Shown here piece after piece: positions 1 to 6,517 of a stretch of 7,803 nt of DNA. The translations under genes were made by a program, and so were the position numbers. The notes beneath the pieces were generated by a model. That model had not been told where the DNA came from and did not search any database. It was given only the letters and a program-made list of their open reading frames with translations. The stretch's first letter is position 1, and every line of letters starts with the position of its first letter. Source of the DNA: Planctomycetota bacterium (GTDB taxonomy: Bacteria > Planctomycetota > Phycisphaerae > Sedimentisphaerales > Anaerohalosphaeraceae); the NCBI GenBank assembly GCA_003644175.1, contig QNBS01000098.1:1-7803 (forward strand). The letters run 5' to 3'.

Positions 1-1
1 G

Positions 2-781
2 TATAAGGACACGACCCTTGCGTGCCGGTACGAGTTGAAGTACCGGATACCTGAAGCCAAGGCCAGGGCGATTGCCGAGTACGTCAAGTCATATATTCAC
101 CTGGATCGATACGCCAGGCTGCGGCCGGGAGGCGAGTATCCGATCGTGAGCCTGTATCTGGATTCGGACGGTTTCCGCTTAGCTCGTGAGACACTGGAAG
201 GAAAGAAGAATCGGTTCAAGTTGCGAGTCCGGGCGTATAGCGATAATCCGGAGTCGCCGTGCTTTTTTGAAATAAAGCGCAGAATAAACAATGTGATCAT
301 CAAAAACCGGGTCCGCGTGCGGCGCGAGGACGTATCGCGTATTCTTCAAACGGGTCGTCCGCCGTCGGACTATGAGGCCGACGACAAGGCGCTCAGACAG
401 TTTTTGCTGTATACACATTATATTAATGCGCAACCGATAGTGCTTGTGCGGTATGTGCGCCAAGTGTTCGAGGGCGATTCCGATAACAGGGTGCGGGTAA
501 CCTTTGACCGACAGTTGTGTTACAAGGCCACCCGAAAGCCGGAAGTGAAATTCAACGGCGGCGGCTGGCAGTCGGCGAGGCTGGATTTTGTTATTCTGGA
601 GATTAAGTTTACGGCAAAATATCCCGCATGGCTCAGTAAGATGACTAAAGTGTTTGATCTGAAGCAAGGCGCGATGTCGAAGTACGCTTCTTCAGTAAAG
701 AAATCCTGCAATATGGGGCTTTGTGCACCACGGGCATATAGTTATTGTACACCTCAATTAACAGGGTATTTAGATGGATAG
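2..781 (+). CDS. VTC-domain protein (polyphosphate polymerase-like), 5' partial
   Basis: The frame is open to the left edge with no start codon before base 35. The TTG at 35 sits inside the conserved opening motif RYELKY (26-43), so it is an internal Leu and the true start is off the window. The triphosphate tunnel metalloenzyme features of VTC domains are visible in order: RYELK; a basic strand FKLRVRAY (215-238); FEIKRR (266-283); ILEIKF (593-610); and a late SKY (677-685). These acidic and basic residues line the tunnel that binds nucleotide, metal and polyphosphate in yeast Vtc4. Family knowledge therefore suggests synthesis of polyphosphate from ATP, but bacterial members next to DUF4956 are largely uncharacterised and another phosphotransfer is possible. 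The protein looks soluble, presumably cytoplasmic. The stop overlaps the next gene by 8 bases, which suggests translational coupling. Confidence 0.85.
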   Translation, partial: YKDTTLACRYELKYRIPEAKARAIAEYVKSYIHLDRYARLRPGGEYPIVSLYLDSDGFRLARETLEGKKNRFKLRVRAYSDNPESPCFFEIKRRINNVIIKNRVRVRREDVSRILQTGRPPSDYEADDKALRQFLLYTHYINAQPIVLVRYVRQVFEGDSDNRVRVTFDRQLCYKATRKPEVKFNGGGWQSARLDFVILEIKFTAKYPAWLSKMTKVFDLKQGAMSKYASSVKKSCNMGLCAPRAYSYCTPQLTGYLDG

Positions 782-1469
782 GGTATTACAATTTCTGGAT
801 AGCGGTTCATCGACTGATGTGTTTACGCCGCAGACAGTGTTGCTGTCGCTGCTGCTGGCTTTCGTATTGGGTCAGGTGTTGGCGTGGGTTTACTATTTCA
901 CTCACAGCGGACTTTCGTACTCGAAGAGTTTTGTGCAATCACTGATACTGATCACGGTCGTCATCGCCATGGTGATGTCGACAATAGCGGGGAGTTTCGT
1001 AACGGCCGTCGGACTGATGGGCGCTCTTTCGATCATTCGATTCAGGAATATGATCAAGGACACGCGTGACATAGCGTTTATTTTCTGCGCCCTTGTCATC
1101 GGAATGGCCAGCGGTTCTCAGCGTTTCATGATAGCCATAATGGGTACTATTGTGCTCAGTGCAATCATTTTTTATCTTCACCTGACTGACTTCGGAAAGC
1201 ACAAGCCCCACAATGGTTTCCTGCGTTTCAGTCTGACGGAGCACATCGGGCCCAAACACCCCGTTCCCTCGATACTGAAACGTTTTTGTCGTCACTTCAC
1301 TCTTATCTCGGCGCAGGACGGGGATTTCGGCAATCCCGATGTCGAATATGCCTATCAGGTAATGATACGCAATGCGGAACGGAACGAACAAATGTTGTCG
1401 GAACTCCAGAAGGTGGAAGGCGTCAAGAACATCAGCTTGACTATGCAAGAGCAACTGCTGGAGGTGTAG
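774..1469 (+). CDS. DUF4956 family polytopic inner-membrane protein
   Basis: This 231-residue protein has hydrophobic segments at about residues 21-41, 53-75, 98-115 and 117-136, followed by a soluble C-terminal domain. The stretch at 80-104, containing GLMGALSIIRFRNMIKDTRD, is the hallmark of the DUF4956 family and lies between the second and third membrane segments. The C-terminal part (about 150-231) ends in a short alpha/beta pattern around KVEGVKNISLTM, resembling the small ferredoxin-like domain seen after membrane cores in MgtC-like proteins; that comparison is my inference. The ATG overlaps the end of the VTC gene and has AGGG at 763-766, 7 bases upstream, which fixes the start. DUF4956 genes commonly neighbour VTC-domain genes, so the two probably act together at the membrane. 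Biochemical function is unknown. Confidence 0.85.
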   Translation: MDRVLQFLDSGSSTDVFTPQTVLLSLLLAFVLGQVLAWVYYFTHSGLSYSKSFVQSLILITVVIAMVMSTIAGSFVTAVGLMGALSIIRFRNMIKDTRDIAFIFCALVIGMASGSQRFMIAIMGTIVLSAIIFYLHLTDFGKHKPHNGFLRFSLTEHIGPKHPVPSILKRFCRHFTLISAQDGDFGNPDVEYAYQVMIRNAERNEQMLSELQKVEGVKNISLTMQEQLLEV

Positions 1470-1472
1470 GAG
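1468..1472 (+). promoter_or_regulatory. Ribosome binding site of the HlyD-like gene
   Basis: AGGAG overlaps the TAG stop codon of the preceding DUF4956 gene and lies 4 bases before the ATG at 1477. It fixes that start and indicates coupled translation of the two genes. Confidence 0.7.
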
Positions 1473-1476
1473 AAGG

Positions 1477-2637
1477 ATGAAAAGAGCAGGAAACGCTATT
1501 TTGAGACACGGCCGTCTGAGTCTTCACATCGTGCCGGTATTAGTGTGGCTTGCCGCTTTGGCGTGTGTTGTTCAACTGTTTAATCTTCAGTCGCAGCGTT
1601 TTGAGGTCCTGGGGATCGCCCAGGGCCGGACCCGTCAGGTTCAGGCGACGGTGACCGGCAGGCTTGTCAATGTCAATGTTGAATTGTTTGAGGAAGTCCA
1701 GGCCGGTCAGGTACTGGCGACGCTGGACACTCTGACCGAAACCGAACATCTACAGCCTGAGATCGAGGCAGAGAAGGCCGTATATGAGGCGGAGATACAA
1801 CGACTCGAGGCCGAGGTGAACTCGGCGCACGATCTTTTCACGCTGCAAGCGGCCCAGAGGCGGACTGAATTGAGCGACAGATATCTGGAACTGTCAATGG
1901 AGGTGCAAAAAGCGCATCGTGTCGTGCTCGAGTTGAAAGCTATGCTGGAGCCGGACCGAATCATGCTTGCGGAACTGGAACTTAAGGTCAAGAGCTTCAT
2001 GGCGCAGAATTCGATAGAGCAGGACAATGCGGCCGTTTACAATTATAAGATGCTGCAGTTGCAGTATGACGCACTGGCGAAGAAAATAGAAGAGAATGAT
2101 AAACTTCTGGCCAAGTCCCAACAGGACCTGCGGAAAGCCGAAGAACAACGTGAAGCGTTTGCCAAACAGCAGCCGCCGGACGCATCTCTGGACCGGACGC
2201 TGGAGCCGATTCGTCGGGCTATAGTCGTGCAGCAAAAGCGAATCGCCGAATTGTTGGTTAAACGTGAGCCGGTGGTGTTGCGTGCGCCGTTTGCGGGGCT
2301 GGTCAGCGAAATCGTGCACAGGGCGGGCGAAGTGATTCTGCCCGGAGATGCGGTGCTTACGATATCCGAGAACAAGCCGCGTGAGATTGCCGCCTGGGTC
2401 AGTGAGAGCCAGGCCAACGTCATCCAGAAGGACATGAGGGTAAGACTGGTTAAGAACAGCGAACCGCCCCAGATCGCCTATTCTCAGGTGGTCTATCTTG
2501 GGCCTAACGTGGAACTGGTGCCGCAACGTTTGTGGGACAGTCCCGACACTCCAAAGTGGGGACGGCGTATGCTGATAGGGGTTCATCCGGATTTGAAGTT
2601 GCTGCCCGGCGAGATTGTGGGCATAAGGCAACTGTAA
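1477..2637 (+). CDS. HlyD-type periplasmic adaptor / membrane-fusion protein
   Basis: This 386-residue protein has a short basic N-terminus (K2, R3, R10, R13), a single hydrophobic anchor at about residues 17-35, and a periplasmic body. Two half lipoyl-like segments are visible: about 52-86 (QATVTGRLVNVNVELFEEV and the AGQVLATLD turn) and about 264-298 (VVLRAPFAGLVSEIVHRAGE then VILPGDAVLTI). They flank a long Glu/Lys/Leu-rich coiled-coil hairpin at about 95-262. A beta-barrel-like domain follows (about 300-386). This is the layout of HlyD/EmrA/AcrA adaptors, which bridge an inner-membrane component to an outer-membrane channel. No ABC, RND or MFS transporter is beside it; its neighbours are DUF4956 upstream and a secretin downstream, so its partners may be those proteins. 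The end of the VTC-DUF4956 pair is 7 bases away, making one operon likely. Confidence 0.88.
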   Translation: MKRAGNAILRHGRLSLHIVPVLVWLAALACVVQLFNLQSQRFEVLGIAQGRTRQVQATVTGRLVNVNVELFEEVQAGQVLATLDTLTETEHLQPEIEAEKAVYEAEIQRLEAEVNSAHDLFTLQAAQRRTELSDRYLELSMEVQKAHRVVLELKAMLEPDRIMLAELELKVKSFMAQNSIEQDNAAVYNYKMLQLQYDALAKKIEENDKLLAKSQQDLRKAEEQREAFAKQQPPDASLDRTLEPIRRAIVVQQKRIAELLVKREPVVLRAPFAGLVSEIVHRAGEVILPGDAVLTISENKPREIAAWVSESQANVIQKDMRVRLVKNSEPPQIAYSQVVYLGPNVELVPQRLWDSPDTPKWGRRMLIGVHPDLKLLPGEIVGIRQL

Positions 2638-2674
2638 GTCTCGGCGACGAGTTCGCTGCAATCCGGTAAGAAGC

Positions 2675-2700
2675 AAGGAGGATTTCAAAATCACAGGAGG
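2675..2700 (+). promoter_or_regulatory. Two tandem strong Shine-Dalgarno-like tracts in the spacer before the secretin
   Basis: AAGGAGG (2675-2681) and AGGAGG (2695-2700) lie in the 105-base spacer between the adaptor and the secretin. The first has no ATG, GTG or TTG at usable distance. The second precedes a GTG at 2704 with a tight 3-base gap. Between them is a small inverted repeat, GATTTCAAAATC (2681-2692), that could form only a very short hairpin. The annotated secretin start uses neither tract; its nearer GAGGG (2730-2734) is 8 bases from the GTG at 2743. I see no convincing -35/-10 promoter or terminator in the spacer. Confidence 0.45.
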
Positions 2701-2703
2701 TGG

Positions 2704-2742
2704 GTGAATTTTTGCGAGTACATATTTGCGAGGGCTTTGTAA
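2704..2742 (+). other. Possible 12-codon leader ORF (uORF) ahead of the secretin
   Basis: A GTG at 2704, preceded by AGGAGG, opens a 12-codon reading frame (VNFCEYIFARAL, first residue read as Met) that stops at TAA 2740-2742. The very next codon is the GTG start of the secretin, in the same frame. It may be a leader peptide that couples translation into the secretin gene, or the original 5' end of that gene cut off by a stop. The peptide is not recognisable. It could also be chance, since spacing from the SD tract is short. Confidence 0.3.
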
Positions 2743-4656
2743 GTGTTGGGAATCTATAAATGCTGTTTCCGGAAGACAACTGTGGTGTTTTGCGTTGTTT
2801 TGTTATTAGCGTGTACGGTCGGTTTTTGCTCGCAGACAACAATCCCGGTCGGAAACGACAGGGTCGTCGGTGTCGCACAGGAACGATTGCGCACAAAGAT
2901 AACGTATAGTTGTGTCGATAAGCCTATCGAAGAGGTGCTTGACGATCTCGGCAAGGCGGCGAAGCTGTCCATTGTCAGGAACCGCCAGGTTGCCGGCCCG
3001 CTCACTTTGCAGGTTGCCGATGTCCCCCTGGAGGAGGTGCTGAGCAATATTCTGGCGGCGAATAATTTTACCTATGTTGCAACGCAAAGCATGATCAGGG
3101 TCGTACCGTTGTCGGAAGCTGCTGTACTCCGAGAGGAGGTTGTCACAGAGGTTTACCAGATCACCTATGCGGACGTTGCGGAGGTGGCTGTTGCATTGGA
3201 GAATTTTGTGTCGGAACAGGGCAGGATCGCAGTGAACAAGGGAACAAGCCATATTGTGATAACCGACACGGCCGACAGAGTAAAGGCGGTGGGCAAGTTT
3301 ATCGAACAGATCGACCGTGAGACGAAACAGGTGCTCGTTGAGGTGCGGATCTACGACATTATCACGAACGACGCGTTTGAGATTAAGGCCAATTGGGATG
3401 TCGAGCGAAACGCCGACACCATTACGGAGAAAAACAAAAGGGCAAGCAGTTGGGGCAATTTGTCCGATGAGGTTGGAATAGACAATTCCAGAGTCAGCCC
3501 AGGGCTTCCACTGGGGTATATAGAAGAGGAATACGATTACAGGACGGAGAATTACAACGAGACGGCGAATTACGGCGAGACGGCGAATTACGACGAGACG
3601 GCGAATTACGACGAGACGGCGAATTACGACGAGACGGATATTGAGAACGATCCGGGGGCCGACTGGAGGACGCAGGAGGACCATAGGAGTCTTGTCGACC
3701 ATAGGAGTCTTGTCGACCATAGGAGTCTTGTCGACAACAGGAGTCTTGTCGACAATAGGATGGTTGACAGAACCGACAGCAGGACACCGGTCTATTTTGA
3801 AAGGGGGACAGACCAAAGTACGAGGGGCTGGACAGAGAACTCGGGGAGGACGGTTAAGGAATGGGAGCGGAAGAGGCGTAAACCTGTTTTCGGCGGTTCT
3901 TTTGACCGTAAGAATGGCGGCACAATCAGTATCAGTCTTCTTAATAATGCGATTGATCTGGATTTTGTGCTGAGCATGCTTCACAGTCTCGAAGAGGCGA
4001 AGCTTCTTGCAAGCCCTCGGGTGATGGTCCTGGACAATGAGACGGCATTGTTCGAGACGGTGCGTGAGATACCATACACGGAACGGACGACAACGGCAGG
4101 TAGTGCGGGGACTATTACTTCGACGAAGTTCAAGCCTGTTGGCGTGAAATTGAACGTTACGCCTCATATTGCGCGAGACGGCATGATACGGTTGAAGATC
4201 GAGCCGGAATTCGGCGTGGTTGTCGATTTGAACCGCGACGGGGCGCCGACGATCGATACGCGGCGTGCGGTTACGACAAACATCATAAAGGACGGACAGA
4301 CGATTGTATTAGGCGGGCTTCGCAAGAGCGAAATGCGCAAAGAAGTCGACAAGGTTCCGCTGCTTGGCGATCTGCCCGTTCTTGGCGCTCTTTTCCGGGG
4401 CGAATCGGAATTTGAACTGACGACAGAGCTGGTGGTGTTCATCACGACGACGATCGTTGAGAATCCGAGTTTGTCTAAGGCCGAGCAGATGCGGCTGGAT
4501 ACGACGAGTCGTATGATTTATGAAATGTCCAGGCCGAAGTCGAACACACCCAAGACCGGCAAACAAAAGAAGGCAACTGTTGACCCTGAGAAAGTGACCT
4601 ATGAGTTTATCGACGAGTGGGTCAAGTCCAAAGCGAAGAAGGCGTCGGATAAGTAG
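2743..4656 (+). CDS. Secretin (type II/III secretion system outer-membrane pore family)
   Basis: This 637-residue protein has a basic N-terminus and a hydrophobic signal segment (about 11-28). LLAC at 21-24 is a possible but imperfect lipobox, so it may be a lipoprotein. An N0/STN-like domain spans about 52-122, with alternating strands around PIEEVLDDLGKAAKL and PLTLQVADVPLEEVL. An N1-like secretin_N domain spans about 133-205. A low-complexity, charged insert (about 225-390) holds two hexapeptide repeat arrays. The pore domain is at about 393-572, with LLASPRVMVLDNETA, VGVKLNVTPHI, IKDGQTIVLGGL and the family signature VPLLGDLPVLGALFR (538-552). A basic tail of about 60 residues follows. 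Secretins form 12-15-subunit gated channels in the outer membrane. With only one N1-type domain and no other secretion genes nearby, this may be a dedicated channel for the adaptor upstream. An in-frame TAA directly before GTG 2743 forces a start there or at TTG 2746; GAGGG at 2730-2734 supports GTG. Confidence 0.92.
   Translation: MLGIYKCCFRKTTVVFCVVLLLACTVGFCSQTTIPVGNDRVVGVAQERLRTKITYSCVDKPIEEVLDDLGKAAKLSIVRNRQVAGPLTLQVADVPLEEVLSNILAANNFTYVATQSMIRVVPLSEAAVLREEVVTEVYQITYADVAEVAVALENFVSEQGRIAVNKGTSHIVITDTADRVKAVGKFIEQIDRETKQVLVEVRIYDIITNDAFEIKANWDVERNADTITEKNKRASSWGNLSDEVGIDNSRVSPGLPLGYIEEEYDYRTENYNETANYGETANYDETANYDETANYDETDIENDPGADWRTQEDHRSLVDHRSLVDHRSLVDNRSLVDNRMVDRTDSRTPVYFERGTDQSTRGWTENSGRTVKEWERKRRKPVFGGSFDRKNGGTISISLLNNAIDLDFVLSMLHSLEEAKLLASPRVMVLDNETALFETVREIPYTERTTTAGSAGTITSTKFKPVGVKLNVTPHIARDGMIRLKIEPEFGVVVDLNRDGAPTIDTRRAVTTNIIKDGQTIVLGGLRKSEMRKEVDKVPLLGDLPVLGALFRGESEFELTTELVVFITTTIVENPSLSKAEQMRLDTTSRMIYEMSRPKSNTPKTGKQKKATVDPEKVTYEFIDEWVKSKAKKASDK
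3544..3636 (+). repeat. Tandem 18-bp repeat array 1 in the secretin gene (TANYDE hexapeptide, 5 units)
   Basis: Five consecutive 18-base units start at 3544, 3562, 3580, 3598 and 3616, with a trailing ACG at 3634. They encode TENYNE, TANYGE and three TANYDE. The last three units (3580-3633) are identical at the DNA level, acggcgaattacgacgag, which points to recent slippage or duplication. Being a multiple of three, gain or loss of a unit keeps the secretin in frame. The array lies between the N1-like domain and the pore domain and gives an acidic, tyrosine- and asparagine-rich segment. Confidence 0.95.
3679..3765 (+). repeat. Tandem 18-bp repeat array 2 in the secretin gene (DHRSLV hexapeptide, 4.8 units)
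   Basis: Units start at 3679, 3697, 3715, 3733 and 3751. The first three are identical, gaccataggagtcttgtc; the fourth has AAC for CAT; the fifth is degenerate (DNRMV) and incomplete. They encode DHRSLV, DHRSLV, DHRSLV, DNRSLV, DNRMV. The array begins 42 bases after array 1, has the same 18-base period but an unrelated sequence, and is basic/hydrophobic where array 1 is acidic. Copy-number change preserves the frame. Confidence 0.95.
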
Positions 4657-4660
4657 GAAA

Positions 4661-6517
4661 TCAGGACTCGGCGTTCTCGAGCATGTTTTTGACTTTTTGG
4701 AGGGCGGCGACTGCGAAGATGAGTGGGTAAAGTTCTTCGTAGTACCAGAGTCGGGCAAAATACAGACCGATCGGGGCGGAATGTATGCGATCTGGATTCT
4801 CCGTATGCTGCATCAGCCATTGGGCGGCCCGGTAAACGGCCTGCCTCATGTTTTCAACAGGCAAAGGCACGGCAATTGCGAAGCTTTCGTCGTGTGTTGT
4901 GCCAGGCAGCAGGGCCGCGAGGGCGTCTGTTGCAAGGGCCGTCTCTTCAATTGACGACGCCGCAGAGTTTAGCCCCCCCCATGAGCCGTCATCGGCCTGT
5001 ATATCAAGCAGCCATTGGACCGCCGCCGTGATGTTTGCCTCGACACCGCCGAGGAACCGCATCGGCAGGCGGTTTAGTCCCAGGAGCACGCGCGCCGTAC
5101 CATAGACAGGGTTTTCCTTTTGCGGGTACGATTCATTTCCGAACCACAGCGGTATCCATGCGCCGTCGGGTGTTTGATTTTGCTTAAGGAAAACGACCGC
5201 TCGTCGCATTGCATATTCTGCGCGTTTTTTTGCCGGCGCGGGTAACTGCTCAAGCCACAGGCTCCAGGCGGCAAGCGCGCCGGCGGTCGGATCGGGGGCG
5301 CTTCGGTCGAAGGGCAGCCTGCCCCAGCCTTTGCAGAAGGTGGGTATTCCGCCGTCGCGGTTTTGAATGTCAAGCAGCCATTTGACGCCGGCAAAGGCCT
5401 GGCCGGTAACGTCGTCGTCGCCACCGGTGAGATTGTGCAAGGCGATGAGAGCGCCCGCCGTATCATCGGCGTCGGGAACGGCGCCCGGCAGATCGGTCCA
5501 CGCCCAGCCGCCGGATGCGGCATGGGTGTAAGGGTGCTCGGCCTGATACTGCTGACCTGACAGCCAGGTCAGGATTTGCGAGCGGTCTTTGTGGGAAAGC
5601 AGCGTTTTGTAATCGGGCGCATGGGCCAGGGCGTTTACCGATAAGGTCGTCAGCCAGGTTGCAAGATTCGTGTCGATGGGCCAGCTTCCGTCGGTCTGGA
5701 CGGATTTGACAAGGAAATCAATGCCCTTTGAGACAACGGCGCCGGCTTTTTGGTCGGCGGCGGCCAGAGTCATAACCACAAAACTCGTCAGAGGCGTCGC
5801 CTCGAGGAAGCCGCCGTTTTGAGGTTGGATATTTTGGAGGATTCGCAGGGTTTTGTTCCGCGTCAACCGGCGAATGAATCTTGTCATGGCGTTGGCGGGC
5901 GGATTATTATGGAAGTTCGCCTGGCCGATCGCAATGAGCGCCGGCAGTGCGTAACTTACGACATTGAGATTGAGCCATTTGAATATCTGATGCGGCAGGG
6001 CGGCCAATTCGAAGGGCAGGGGCTTTACATACGCCCAAGGGTTATCGCCCAGGCGTCCGGCGAGGGCGCACATCGTCAGAATGGGAACCGAAAATGTACG
6101 ATCTTCGCCGTAGCTTTCATAGATCGCTTCGACCAGTGCGTCGGTTTCAAGAGCGCCGGTGCGCTTTGCAAGCCAAACTTCTGCGCGTGATATTGCGCTG
6201 TCGTACGCTTGAGTTTGGCTTGCCGCCGTAAAGGCCGCCCAGCCCAGCATCGTTGTGCTGATATTGCTTTGACTGCGGATCGTGTCGCCCCATCCGCCGT
6301 CGGGGTTCTGATTCTGCACGAGCCAGTCAAGGCCATTTGCGATGAGAGATTGATATTGGACGGGATCGACGCTTGAAAGGGCAAAGACGGCGGTTGCGGT
6401 AGCCAGGGCGCTGCTTGAAAGTCGGCCTGGCCAGTGGGCGGATTCGCCGCGCAAATTCACCAGACGGCTCTTGAGACGTTCGAGCCTTTCGTCAAGACGC
6501 CTTCGGTCAATATCCAT
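4661..6517 (-). CDS. Squalene-hopene cyclase-like class II terpene cyclase
   Basis: This 618-residue protein matches the length of squalene-hopene cyclases (about 630). The catalytic DXDDTA motif is present as DADDTA (residues 349-354, bases 5456-5473) after the typical GGWAW (336-340). QW-type repeats recur: QNPDGGWG (70-77), QPQNGGF (231-237), QTDGSW (274-279), QNRDGGI (385-391), QTPDGAW (448-454), QADDGSWG (507-514). The N-terminal HWPGRLSSSALATATA and C-terminal PIGLYFARLWYYEELYPLI fit the SHC-like group I associate with Planctomycetota. Class II cyclases protonate a polyprene such as squalene and fold it into polycyclic triterpenes at the membrane face. Several positions differ from the Alicyclobacillus enzyme, for example TAG (411-413) where it has TAH, so the substrate or product could be non-standard. 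The ATG shares one base with the upstream gene's TAA (TAATG) and has GGTGA (6521-6525) just before it, so translation is coupled. Confidence 0.88.
   Translation of the reverse strand: MDIDRRRLDERLERLKSRLVNLRGESAHWPGRLSSSALATATAVFALSSVDPVQYQSLIANGLDWLVQNQNPDGGWGDTIRSQSNISTTMLGWAAFTAASQTQAYDSAISRAEVWLAKRTGALETDALVEAIYESYGEDRTFSVPILTMCALAGRLGDNPWAYVKPLPFELAALPHQIFKWLNLNVVSYALPALIAIGQANFHNNPPANAMTRFIRRLTRNKTLRILQNIQPQNGGFLEATPLTSFVVMTLAAADQKAGAVVSKGIDFLVKSVQTDGSWPIDTNLATWLTTLSVNALAHAPDYKTLLSHKDRSQILTWLSGQQYQAEHPYTHAASGGWAWTDLPGAVPDADDTAGALIALHNLTGGDDDVTGQAFAGVKWLLDIQNRDGGIPTFCKGWGRLPFDRSAPDPTAGALAAWSLWLEQLPAPAKKRAEYAMRRAVVFLKQNQTPDGAWIPLWFGNESYPQKENPVYGTARVLLGLNRLPMRFLGGVEANITAAVQWLLDIQADDGSWGGLNSAASSIEETALATDALAALLPGTTHDESFAIAVPLPVENMRQAVYRAAQWLMQHTENPDRIHSAPIGLYFARLWYYEELYPLIFAVAALQKVKNMLENAES
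4973..4980. repeat. Homopolymeric C8/G8 tract inside the cyclase gene
   Basis: Eight consecutive C on the plus strand read as G8 in the coding strand, within the codons for W-G-G of the last QW motif (residues 513-515). A one-base slip would frameshift the final 100 or so residues, including the conserved C-terminal LWYYEELYPL region. In this window the tract is in frame and the ORF is intact. Confidence 0.9.

Noticed and set aside
35..781. TTG at base 35 as the start of the VTC protein
   Set aside because: It falls within the conserved RYELKY motif and the frame stays open to the left edge, so the codon encodes an internal Leu and the gene is truncated by the window.
1894..2694. 266-codon minus-strand open frame opposite the HlyD-like gene
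   Set aside because: No recognisable domain, and it is fully overlapped by a well-supported adaptor; antisense codon bias explains the openness.
2638..2742. Promoter or intrinsic terminator in the spacer before the secretin
   Set aside because: I found no -35/-10 pair and no GC-rich hairpin followed by a T-run; only ribosome-binding-like tracts and a very short inverted repeat are present.
3544..3765. CRISPR-like or intergenic repeat array
   Set aside because: The units are directly abutting with no spacers, lie in frame inside a gene and encode hexapeptides.
2806..4167. 453-codon open frame on the minus strand opposite the secretin
   Set aside because: Its product is compositionally odd, with repeats that merely mirror the 18-bp arrays. 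The plus strand encodes a clear secretin with family motifs throughout, so this is a shadow frame.
5750..6190. Plus-strand 146-codon frame inside the cyclase region
   Set aside because: It is antisense to conserved cyclase sequence and has no recognisable motif.
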